This document shows positions 1 to 7,354 of a DNA stretch of 64,000 nt, in pieces. Every line of letters starts with the position of its first letter. Positions within the stretch are counted from its first letter, which is position 1. A program made the translations under genes and the position numbers. The notes beneath the pieces are model-generated. The model was not told the DNA's origin. It saw only the letters and a list, made by a program, of their open reading frames with translations, and did no database searches. Source of the DNA: Sphingomonas sp. (GTDB taxonomy: Bacteria; Pseudomonadota; Alphaproteobacteria; Sphingomonadales; Sphingomonadaceae); contig NZ_JAFKLZ010000001.1 in the NCBI RefSeq assembly GCF_017304615.1, forward strand, positions 1,054,001-1,118,000. Direction: 5' to 3'.

Positions 1-2498
1 GCGAGGGCATAGCGGACGCCCAGGCCTCCCTCGGTCGGCTGCACGTCGAACTCTGCCAGGCTGGCGTTCACATCCGGCGGAAGGATCTCGACGCCCAATC
101 GACGCATGTCATCCACGAACACCGCCAGCTTGTCGGTCAAGTGCAGATCGTAGCACATCGACGCGGCGAAGAATTCCTCGGGGTGATGCGCCTTCAGCCA
201 GGCGGTCTGGTACGCGAGCAACGCATAAGCGGCGGCGTGGCTCTTGTTGAAACCGTAGCCGGCGAACTTGTCGATCAAGTCGAACAGCTCGTTCGCCTTG
301 GCCGCGTCGATTTGGTTGTGTTCCTTGCAGCCCGACACGAACAGATCGCGCTGCGCGTCCATTTCGGCCTTGATCTTCTTGCCCATCGCGCGCCGCAGCA
401 AGTCGGCGCCACCGAGCGAATAGCCCGCCAGGATCTGCGCGGCCTGCATCACCTGTTCCTGATAGACGAAGATTCCGTAGGTCTCGGCGAGGATTCCCTC
501 GAGCAGGGGATGCGGGTAAGTGATCGGCTCCTGCCCGTTCTTGCGGCGGCCGAAGCTCGGGATGTTGTCCATCGGGCCTGGGCGATAGAGCGAGACGAGC
601 GCGATGATGTCGCCGAAATTGGACGGACGGACGGCGCTCAGCGTGCGGCGCATCCCTTCGGATTCCAACTGGAACACGCCGACCGTGTCGCCCTTCTGGA
701 GCAACTTATAGACGCCCTCGTCGTCCCAGGTCAGCGCGTCGAGATCGAGCGTGATGCCACGCTTGGCGAGCAGCTCGACCGCCTTCTTCAGCACCGATAG
801 CGTCTTGAGGCCGAGAAAGTCGAACTTCACCAGACCCGCGCCTTCGACATATTTCATGTCGAACTGCGTGACCGGCATGTCGGATCGCGGATCGCGATAG
901 AGGGGGACCAATTCGGCCAGCGGCCGGTCGCCGATCACCACACCGGCGGCATGGGTCGAGCTGTGGCGCGGCAACCCTTCCAGCTTCATCGCCAGGTCGA
1001 GCAAGTGCCGCACATCCTTGTCGCCGCGATATTCGCTCGCGAGTTCGGCGACGCCGTTGAGCGCGCGATCTAGTGTCCAGGGATCGGTCGGATGGTTGGG
1101 AACCAGCTTCGCCAGCCGATCGACTTGGCCATAACTCATTTGGAGCACACGGCCGGTGTCCTTGAGCACCGCGCGCGCCTTCATCGTCCCGAACGTGATG
1201 ATCTGCGCGACTTGCCCGCGCCCGTATTTCTCCTGGACGTAGCGGATCACTTCGCCTCGCCGCGTTTCGCAGAAGTCGATGTCGAAGTCGGGCATCGACA
1301 CGCGTTCGGGATTGAGGAAACGTTCGAACAGCAGGCCCAGCTTGATCGGGTCGAGATCGGTGATCGTCAGCGACCACGCGACGACGCTGCCCGCGCCCGA
1401 TCCACGGCCCGGCCCGACCGGAATGTCGTTCGATTTCGCCCATTGGATGAAATCCGCGACGATCAGGAAATAGCCCGGGAATCCCATGCTGATGATGACA
1501 TCGAGTTCGAATTCGAGCCGGTCGCGATATTCCTTTTCCCAGCCCGCGTCGCGCATTTCGAGTTCCTCGATGCGATCGATGCGGCGCTGGAGCCCTTCCC
1601 GCGCCGCGACGCGCAGCGCCTCCGCCTCGCCGTCGCGGTCGCCCGCGAGGCTGGGCAGGATGGGCTTGCGCTTGGGCGCCGCCACGCCGCAACGCTGCGC
1701 GATGACGAGGGTGTTGGCGATGGCCTCGGGCAAGTCGGCGAACAGCGTCCGCATTTCCTTGGCCGGTTTCAGCCAGGCATCCGGCGAACTGCGCGGACGA
1801 TCCTCACTGGCGATGTAACTGGACGAGGCGATACACAGCATCGCGTCGTGGGCCTCGCCGAATTCCTGGTCGGCGAAGCAACAGGGATTGGTCGCGACGA
1901 TCGGCAGGTTGCGGGCGTAGGCCAAGTCGAGCAACTCGGCTTCGGCCTTGCCCTCGACGGGATCGAGCCGGCGACTGATTTCGATATAGAGTCGGTCACC
2001 GAAAATCGCCTGCAAGCGATCGGCATAGGCCAGCGCGCGATCAGGCTGGTCCTCCGCGAACAACCGGGCGAGCGCGCCCTCGCCGCCCGCGGTGAGCGCG
2101 ATCAGTCCCGCGGCGTGCGCCGCCAGCATGTCCGTATCGACGTGCGGCGCCTGATCGAGCGGCCGGCCGAGATGGGCCTCGCTGACAAGCTTGCACAGGT
2201 TTAGATAACCGGTCTCGTCCTGTGCATAGAGCGCGAGCCAGTCGATTGCGACCGCCGCCCCATCCGGCATATCGGGTCGCGCGACCCCCAGCATCGCGCC
2301 GATGATCGGCTGCACGCCCGAATCGATCGCCGCGTCGGAAAACTGCATCGCCGCGAACAGCCCGTTTCGATCGGTCAGCGCGGCGGCGGGAAACCCCAGC
2401 GCACGCGCCGCCTTGGCGATCGCCTTCGGCTCGATCGCCCCGTCGAGCATCGTGTAGCAGGAGAAAATTCGTAAGGGGACGAAGCCGGAATGGGGCAT
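1..2498 (-). CDS. dnaE: DNA polymerase III subunit alpha (partial, C-terminus off window)
   Basis: This is the replicative polymerase catalytic subunit. The reading frame starts at the ATG whose complement is at 2496-2498 and stays open to the left edge, giving about the first 832 residues of a protein usually near 1,150. The N-terminus reads FVPLRIFSCYTMLDGA, the start of the PHP domain. The HxH metal pair found in active PHP domains is replaced by R-x-F, so PHP proofreading looks inactive and a separate DnaQ exonuclease is expected (inference). The ribosome-binding site is weak. The start lies only 9 bases after the stop of the upstream membrane-protein gene on the same strand, so the two may be co-transcribed. 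Confidence 0.93.
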   Translation of the reverse strand, partial: MPHSGFVPLRIFSCYTMLDGAIEPKAIAKAARALGFPAAALTDRNGLFAAMQFSDAAIDSGVQPIIGAMLGVARPDMPDGAAVAIDWLALYAQDETGYLNLCKLVSEAHLGRPLDQAPHVDTDMLAAHAAGLIALTAGGEGALARLFAEDQPDRALAYADRLQAIFGDRLYIEISRRLDPVEGKAEAELLDLAYARNLPIVATNPCCFADQEFGEAHDAMLCIASSSYIASEDRPRSSPDAWLKPAKEMRTLFADLPEAIANTLVIAQRCGVAAPKRKPILPSLAGDRDGEAEALRVAAREGLQRRIDRIEELEMRDAGWEKEYRDRLEFELDVIISMGFPGYFLIVADFIQWAKSNDIPVGPGRGSGAGSVVAWSLTITDLDPIKLGLLFERFLNPERVSMPDFDIDFCETRRGEVIRYVQEKYGRGQVAQIITFGTMKARAVLKDTGRVLQMSYGQVDRLAKLVPNHPTDPWTLDRALNGVAELASEYRGDKDVRHLLDLAMKLEGLPRHSSTHAAGVVIGDRPLAELVPLYRDPRSDMPVTQFDMKYVEGAGLVKFDFLGLKTLSVLKKAVELLAKRGITLDLDALTWDDEGVYKLLQKGDTVGVFQLESEGMRRTLSAVRPSNFGDIIALVSLYRPGPMDNIPSFGRRKNGQEPITYPHPLLEGILAETYGIFVYQEQVMQAAQILAGYSLGGADLLRRAMGKKIKAEMDAQRDLFVSGCKEHNQIDAAKANELFDLIDKFAGYGFNKSHAAAYALLAYQTAWLKAHHPEEFFAASMCYDLHLTDKLAVFVDDMRRLGVEILPPDVNASLAEFDVQPTEGGLGVRYAL

Positions 2499-2507
2499 GG
2501 CCCCACG

Positions 2508-3848
2508 TTAGGCACTGCGGCGCGGCATTGAAAGCGGGCGGGAGCGGTTATCCACAGCGTTCGTCGGTTCCGCGCGATGGCTTGCGAGCGCGCCGGCGGC
2601 GATGATCGCGGGCCAGAAGATGAAGCCGTTCATCGCGGCGTCCAAGGCGGACAGGAGCGCAACGATCGCGACCGCGCCAACCATCCCCAGGACACCGCCT
2701 CGGACAAGCGCCAGGACCGGCGCAATCAGCATCACCGCCACGACCAGCGCCAGCCCGATCAACCCGAACTGCCCGACCACCAGCATCGGCACGCCCCAAG
2801 GCCGGAACCCGACCGGCGTCCACCAATCCCAACGTCCCCAGCCGATCAGCAAATGCTGGTGGATCAGCGGCATGACTTTCTGGTCCTGCGACACGCGCCA
2901 AAGCACCGATCCGCGGCCGGTGCCGCGAACAATCGCCAGGATATGCGCACCCACCGAAGTATGCCTCGCGATCCGTTCGAACGGGACGAGGCCCGATAGG
3001 TAGAGCGCTGCGCCCGCCCCGGCGGCAACCGCGCCCGTCTTCCACCAGCGTGCGGGGATGCGAACGCGACCGCTCAGTGCGATCACGCCTATTGCCAACA
3101 GGATGATGGCCCCTACCGACTGGCTGACGAGCGACGCGACAATCAGGACGATCGCGGCGGCTCGCCATCGATATTCTTGTCGCGCCAGTGAGAGCGCCGC
3201 CACCGCCGCCATCGCCATCCAGACGCCATATTGATTGCCGTCTTCGAACATCGCGAGCGGGCGGTAGCCGATGTAGCGGACGATTCCGTCCATGCTGAAC
3301 GGGTGGCGACCGTAGAGCGACGTGTAAACGATCGGGCCCGTGACCAGTTCGAGGAGAGCGACCGGGAGAAGGGCGACGCCGCTCCAGGCAATCGCGCTCA
3401 ACAGCGCCGCAGCGCCATGCTTGCCGACGAAATAGAGTTTGCCGAGCAGCCAACTGCCGCCCCAAGCGGCGATCAAATAGGCAGCGGGCGAAAGCCCCGC
3501 CGCCGGATCGCCCGTCGCCATCGCCCGGACGAGCGGCCAGGCGCACCATGCAACCATCGCAATATCCAGAGGCCGCAATCGGAGCGTGGCCCAGCGCCGG
3601 AAATCCACGATCAGGCTGGCGAGGCATGTCAAAAGCGCCACCGCCGCCGCCTTGCTGACCATCATGTTGGACGGCAGCACGAGCCCCATGATCCTGATCG
3701 GGGTATTGTCCATCGACTGGATAAATGACGGATAGGAGGCGACCGGAAGGATCAGCCAGCCGCCGAAATAGCTCCACGCCGCCGCCTCGCGCGCCGGCCT
3801 CAACACGAACAGCGCGACAGCGACGGCCGCGAAGCCAGCGTAGACCAA
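2508..3848 (-). CDS. polytopic membrane protein, O-antigen ligase/polymerase-like
   Basis: The 446-residue product is mostly hydrophobic, with about ten predicted membrane spans. A longer polar segment (about residues 285-340, containing 'LIGWGRWDWWTPVG') sits between late spans. This layout resembles the Wzy/WaaL O-antigen polymerase and ligase family, which has a large periplasmic loop near the C-terminus. No short catalytic motif is decisive, so the assignment is by architecture only. The most upstream start is TTG at 3848; the true start may be internal. The gene is divergent from a small membrane-protein gene 56 bases away and lies directly upstream of dnaE. No other polysaccharide genes are nearby, so the substrate is unknown. 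Confidence 0.6.
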   Translation of the reverse strand: MVYAGFAAVAVALFVLRPAREAAAWSYFGGWLILPVASYPSFIQSMDNTPIRIMGLVLPSNMMVSKAAAVALLTCLASLIVDFRRWATLRLRPLDIAMVAWCAWPLVRAMATGDPAAGLSPAAYLIAAWGGSWLLGKLYFVGKHGAAALLSAIAWSGVALLPVALLELVTGPIVYTSLYGRHPFSMDGIVRYIGYRPLAMFEDGNQYGVWMAMAAVAALSLARQEYRWRAAAIVLIVASLVSQSVGAIILLAIGVIALSGRVRIPARWWKTGAVAAGAGAALYLSGLVPFERIARHTSVGAHILAIVRGTGRGSVLWRVSQDQKVMPLIHQHLLIGWGRWDWWTPVGFRPWGVPMLVVGQFGLIGLALVVAVMLIAPVLALVRGGVLGMVGAVAIVALLSALDAAMNGFIFWPAIIAAGALASHRAEPTNAVDNRSRPLSMPRRSA

Positions 3849-3904
3849 GGCTATACCGTGCGTGTCGATCGCCCTATCCCCCTATCGCCAGCTTTGGAGC
3901 AGTG

Positions 3905-4378
3905 ATGAACGCCACGCAACTCGCCGGGACGATCGCCTGTGCCACCGCGGCACTCGCCTGCGCGTCGCGACGGGGTGTGCGCTGGTATGTGCCCTCCGCC
4001 GCATTCGCCCTGATGGTCGTCGATCTGCAAGTTCAGGGGCGATATGCCGTGCGGACGATCGTGGAGAACTTCCTGTTCGCCCACGGCCTGGCAGCAGCGA
4101 ACAGAAGACCGTTTCAGGTGATCGTGCTGATCGTCGCGGTGGTTGCGCTGGCATGGCTCATTCGACGCTTCGCACGAGGCCCCGGAGGCCTGCGCGAAGC
4201 GCGGCTGGGGGCGATCTTGATCCTTGCATTGTGGGGACTGGAAGCGGTCTCGCTCCACCAGACCGATCACATCATGTGGTTGCAGGCAGGGCCGATCCTG
4301 CTCGGCGGGTGGCTGTGGATCGCGGCAAGCGCGCTCGCGACGTATGGTGCATTGTTCGGGCGCGGACGCCGTCGCTGA
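3905..4378 (+). CDS. small hypothetical membrane protein
   Basis: A 157-residue protein with about four hydrophobic segments (near residues 5-20, 28-42, 75-92 and 105-150) and an Arg-rich C-terminal end. The ATG at 3905 has a GGAG ribosome-binding site about 7 bases upstream, which favours it over longer forms. I do not recognise the family. It is divergent from the O-antigen-ligase-like gene and ends next to the glutathione peroxidase gene, which converges on it with no spacer. The paired layout suggests a role linked to the ligase-like protein, but that is inference. Confidence 0.7.
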   Translation: MNATQLAGTIACATAALACASRRGVRWYVPSAAFALMVVDLQVQGRYAVRTIVENFLFAHGLAAANRRPFQVIVLIVAVVALAWLIRRFARGPGGLREARLGAILILALWGLEAVSLHQTDHIMWLQAGPILLGGWLWIAASALATYGALFGRGRRR

Positions 4379-4867
4379 TCACAGCAGCTTTTCGATGTCC
4401 GCCGCAATGTCCTCGGGCTTGGTCGTCGGTGCGTAGCGTTCAACCACCTTGCCGTCGCGGCCGATCAGGAACTTGGTGAAGTTCCACTTGATGCCGTCCA
4501 TTCCGACGAACCCCAGCATCCCGGGTGCCTGCTTCTTCAGCTCGTTATAGAGCGGATCGGCGTTCGACCCGTTGACATCGATCTTCGCGAAGACGGGAAA
4601 GGTCACGTCGTAGGTCAGCGAACAGAAATTCGCGATCTCCTCGGCGTTGCCCGGTTCCTGCGCACCGAACTGATTGCACGGAAAACCAAGCACCTCGAAG
4701 CCCCGGTCGGCATATTGGCGGTGCAGCGCCTCCAGCCCCTCATATTGCGGGGTAAAGCCGCATTTCGACGCGACGTTCACCACCAGCAGCACCTTGTCGG
4801 CGAACTCGCTTAGGTCGACGTCGCCGCCATTCGCGCCCTTGACGTGGAAATCGGTGATCGCGGTCAT
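4379..4867 (-). CDS. glutathione peroxidase (thioredoxin-dependent type)
   Basis: This peroxidase reduces hydrogen and lipid peroxides in the cytoplasm. The 162-residue product starts at the ATG complement 4865-4867 (MTAITDFHVK). Cys36 in 'NVASKCGFTPQ' is the peroxidatic residue and aligns with selenocysteine of animal enzymes. Gln70 in 'CNQFGAQEPG', Trp128 and Asn129 in 'WNFTKF' complete the catalytic tetrad. Cys82 in 'NFCSL' fits the resolving cysteine of the thioredoxin-dependent bacterial and plant forms. An in-frame start 30 bases further upstream (4897) exists but would run into the end of lolD. The gene follows lolD on the same strand. Confidence 0.93.
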   Translation of the reverse strand: MTAITDFHVKGANGGDVDLSEFADKVLLVVNVASKCGFTPQYEGLEALHRQYADRGFEVLGFPCNQFGAQEPGNAEEIANFCSLTYDVTFPVFAKIDVNGSNADPLYNELKKQAPGMLGFVGMDGIKWNFTKFLIGRDGKVVERYAPTTKPEDIAADIEKLL

Positions 4868-4877
4868 TGGCCTCTCC

Positions 4878-5603
4878 CTATCCGAGGCGCCCGTCATGCA
4901 GGCGCACCACGCGGTCCATCTTTGCGGCGATGCGCTCGTTGTGTGTCGCGATCAAGGCCGCCGATCCTTGCTGCCGCACCAGCCGCAACAATTCGGCCAA
5001 CACGACATCTGCTGTCGCTTCGTCGAGGTTGCCCGTGGGTTCATCGGCGAGGATAAGTGCGGGGCGATTGGCGAGCGCGCGGGCGACGGCAACGCGTTGC
5101 TGCTCGCCGCCCGACAGTTGGCTTGGCTTGTGGGTCAGACGGTGGCCGAGACCGAGAGAGGTCAGCAACTCGGTCGCGCGCGCGTCGGCGTCGGTCCGCA
5201 ACGCGCCATGGACGAGCTGCGGCAGGACGACGTTCTCGATCGCGTTGAAGTCGGGCAGCAAGTGATGGAACTGATAGACGAAACCGAGTTGGTCGCGCCG
5301 CGTCATGGTGCGCGCTGCGGCATCCTGCTGCGCGACCTCGACCCCGGCGATACGGATCGACCCGCCAAAGCCGCCCTCCAGCAGGCCGACGGCCTGAAGC
5401 AATGTCGATTTGCCCGACCCGGACGGACCGAGCAGGGCGACGATCTCGCCGGGCGCAATCGACAGGTCGACGCCGCGCAAGACCTCGATTGTTTCCCCGC
5501 CCTGGCTGAACGAGCGCGTCAGGCCGCTGGTGGCGAGAACCGGGACGCCGTCGGACGCGGCAAAGCCGCCCCGGTCGTGCGCCGCTTCGCTTGCATCACT
5601 CAT
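4878..5603 (-). CDS. lolD: lipoprotein-releasing ABC transporter ATPase LolD
   Basis: ATPase of the LolCDE-type complex, which extracts outer-membrane lipoproteins from the inner membrane and passes them to LolA. The 241 residues contain Walker [10 protein letters not shown] (59-67), Q-loop Gln111, signature LSGGE (163-167), and Walker B LILADE (183-188) followed by PTGNLD. The N-terminal 25 residues are a short extra tail. It overlaps the end of the permease gene by 8 bases, indicating translational coupling. The MacB/FtsE group is related, but the adjacent LolC/E-type permease supports LolD. Confidence 0.93.
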   Translation of the reverse strand: MSDASEAAHDRGGFAASDGVPVLATSGLTRSFSQGGETIEVLRGVDLSIAPGEIVALLGPSGSGKSTLLQAVGLLEGGFGGSIRIAGVEVAQQDAAARTMTRRDQLGFVYQFHHLLPDFNAIENVVLPQLVHGALRTDADARATELLTSLGLGHRLTHKPSQLSGGEQQRVAVARALANRPALILADEPTGNLDEATADVVLAELLRLVRQQGSAALIATHNERIAAKMDRVVRLHDGRLG

Positions 5604-6852
5604 AACGAAGCACCTGCACGGGGTCGGTGCTCGCCGCCTTGAACGCCGGATAGAGCGTCGCCAGGAACGTCAACAGCAAGGCGATTAGCACGACGGCGGT
5701 GATCTCCACCGGGTTGGGCTTGGACGGCAATTCGGTCAGGAAGCGGATCGACGGGTCCCACAGATTTTGCCCCGACAGGCGCTGAACGAAATCGACGATC
5801 GGCTGGCGGAAATGCAGCAGCACGAAACCGAGGATCAGGCCCAGCACCGTGCCCAGCGCGCCGATCGACGTACCGACCGTCATGAAGATCCGCACCATCG
5901 CGCCCCGCGTCGCCCCCATCGTGCGCAGGATCGCGATGTCGCGCGTCTTGGCGCGGACCAGCATGATCAACGACGAGGCGATGTTGAACGCGGCGACCAG
6001 GATGATGATGCACAGGATCACGAACATCGCGACCTGCTCGACCGCGAGCGCTTCGAACAGTTCCGAATTCATCTGGCGCCAGTCGTTGATGACCGCCCGA
6101 CCCTCGACCTTCGCCGCCAGCGGACGAAGGATGTCGCCGACCTTGTCGGGATCGTTCGTCTTGACCTCGATCATGCCGACCGTGTCGCTGGGCAGCAGCA
6201 ACAGGGTCTGCGCGTCCTCCATTGGCATCAGGACGTAGGACTTGTCGTAATCGTACACCCCGACCTCAAAGATCGCGCCGACGGTGTAGGCGACCATCCG
6301 TGGCACGGTGCCGAACGGCGTCGACTGGCCGGCGGGGTTCCAGATCGTGATCTGGTCGCCGATCCGCGCGCCGAGCGACTCGGCGAGCCGCGATCCGATC
6401 GCGACGCGGTTGCTGCCCGTCGTGATATTGGCGAGATTGCCGACCACGACATTGCCGGAAACCGCCTTGTTCTTGCGGATGTCGTCGACCTGCATCCCGC
6501 GCAGCAGGATGAATTCGACCCGGCCGTTGAAGGTCGCCATCAAGGGCTGTTCGATCAGCGGCGTCGCACTGACCACCCCCGGCGTCGCCTTCGCGTCGGC
6601 CAACACGGCGCGCCAGTCGCGCAACTGACCGTTATAGCCCTGGACCACGGCATGGCCGTTCAGCCCGACGATCTTGTCGAATAATTCGGCGCGAAAGCCG
6701 TTCATCACGCTCATCACGATGACGAGCGCGGCGACGCCGAGCATCACCGCGACCAGGCTGAAGCCCGCGACGAGCGCGATGAACCGCTCGCCCTTGCCTG
6801 GAAGCAGGTAGCGCCGAGCGATCATGCGTTCGTAGCGCGACAGGAGTATCAA
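5596..6852 (-). CDS. lolC: lipoprotein-releasing ABC transporter permease LolC/LolE type
   Basis: A 418-residue inner-membrane permease that partners LolD. It has one N-terminal membrane span (about 24-48, '[20 protein letters not shown]'), a large periplasmic domain (about 50-270), and three C-terminal spans, which is the MacB/FtsX topology of LolC and LolE. The segment '[15 protein letters not shown]' after the first span is typical of the family. Only one permease gene is present, so the complex probably uses two copies of one protein, as in bacteria with a LolF-type permease (inference). Starts at codon 1 or codon 10 (MIARRYL) are both possible. Confidence 0.92.
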   Translation of the reverse strand: MILLSRYERMIARRYLLPGKGERFIALVAGFSLVAVMLGVAALVIVMSVMNGFRAELFDKIVGLNGHAVVQGYNGQLRDWRAVLADAKATPGVVSATPLIEQPLMATFNGRVEFILLRGMQVDDIRKNKAVSGNVVVGNLANITTGSNRVAIGSRLAESLGARIGDQITIWNPAGQSTPFGTVPRMVAYTVGAIFEVGVYDYDKSYVLMPMEDAQTLLLLPSDTVGMIEVKTNDPDKVGDILRPLAAKVEGRAVINDWRQMNSELFEALAVEQVAMFVILCIIILVAAFNIASSLIMLVRAKTRDIAILRTMGATRGAMVRIFMTVGTSIGALGTVLGLILGFVLLHFRQPIVDFVQRLSGQNLWDPSIRFLTELPSKPNPVEITAVVLIALLLTFLATLYPAFKAASTDPVQVLRYE

Positions 6853-6981
6853 ACGTTCCTCACAAGTCCGCCCCCGGATGGCGTTGCTCTAGGGGGCGGG
6901 GCGGTGGCTGGCAACCAAGGCGATGCTGTGGCGGATTCGACACAGGGATGCCGCAATCGGTGACCGCGCCCCCGTTTTGCG

Positions 6982-7010
6982 ATGACAAATCCGCCCTCCG
7001 AGCCTAGCAA
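6982..7010 (+). promoter_or_regulatory. candidate sigma-70 promoter for the small RNA candidate
   Basis: ATGACA at 6982-6987 matches 5 of 6 bases of the -35 consensus. After a 17-base spacer comes TAGCAA at 7005-7010, a weak -10 (three consensus bases). Transcription would begin near 7017. There is no protein gene on this strand before the terminator at 7125-7159, which is what makes the site interesting. Confidence 0.35.
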
Positions 7011-7016
7011 CCGTTC

Positions 7017-7159
7017 TCACGAAACGCAGGTCACAGGCCGTGGTTCGGGGATTGCTTTCTGCTCCGCCTCACAAGGCGTGCGGGCGAAAGCTTCAAGGGG
7101 GCTGACGAGCAATCGTCACGCAGGCGACCGGGTCGGAAACGATCCGGTCGTTTGCGTTT
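7017..7159 (+). ncRNA. candidate structured small RNA (possibly 6S-like)
   Basis: About 143 nt lie between a promoter-like site and a strong terminator on a strand with no gene. Paired segments visible by eye: AAACGC (7022-7027) with GCGTTT (7154-7159), GGTC (7029-7032) with GACC (7126-7129), CGTG (7039-7042) with CACG (7117-7120), and GATTGCT (7050-7056) with AGCAATC (7108-7114), plus a small inner hairpin CGCCT/AGGCG. Some of these compete with the terminator stem. A long interrupted rod with length near 150 nt, and the string TTCAAGGG also present in E. coli 6S RNA, make 6S RNA one possibility. I cannot confirm the family. Confidence 0.35.
7125..7159 (+). terminator. factor-independent terminator
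   Basis: An 11-bp stem (7125-7135 with 7140-7150, one G-T pair) is closed by a GAAA tetraloop and followed by TTTGCGTTT. It points rightward, where no protein gene ends, so it probably terminates a non-coding transcript. Confidence 0.7.
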
Positions 7160-7354
7160 AGGCTAAGCTGATTAAGCGAGCTTGATCAGCGGTGCGCACC
7201 GCGCATCGCCCAAACCGGCCGCCGGACCGCACTGCGGCCCGAGCGACGGCGGTTCGGCCGACCGGCGCTTAATTCGAAGGGAATGAGGGTCTTCTCCGAG
7301 CTTCCAGTAAGAAGAAGACCCCCACCCCCTTTTTCCCGCTGGCGCGGGATTCGC

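Larger units (their letters stand above)
6853..7354. other. intergenic region, 502 bp without protein-coding gene
   Basis: No convincing reading frame is visible on either strand. The stretch separates the lolC start (leftward) from the end of the TonB-receptor gene (also leftward). It holds a candidate promoter, a structured segment and a factor-independent terminator on the forward strand (listed separately), and a 9-bp-arm hairpin at 7287-7321 just downstream of the receptor gene. The part at 7190-7265 is very GC-rich with short inverted repeats and no clear assignment. Confidence 0.6.
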
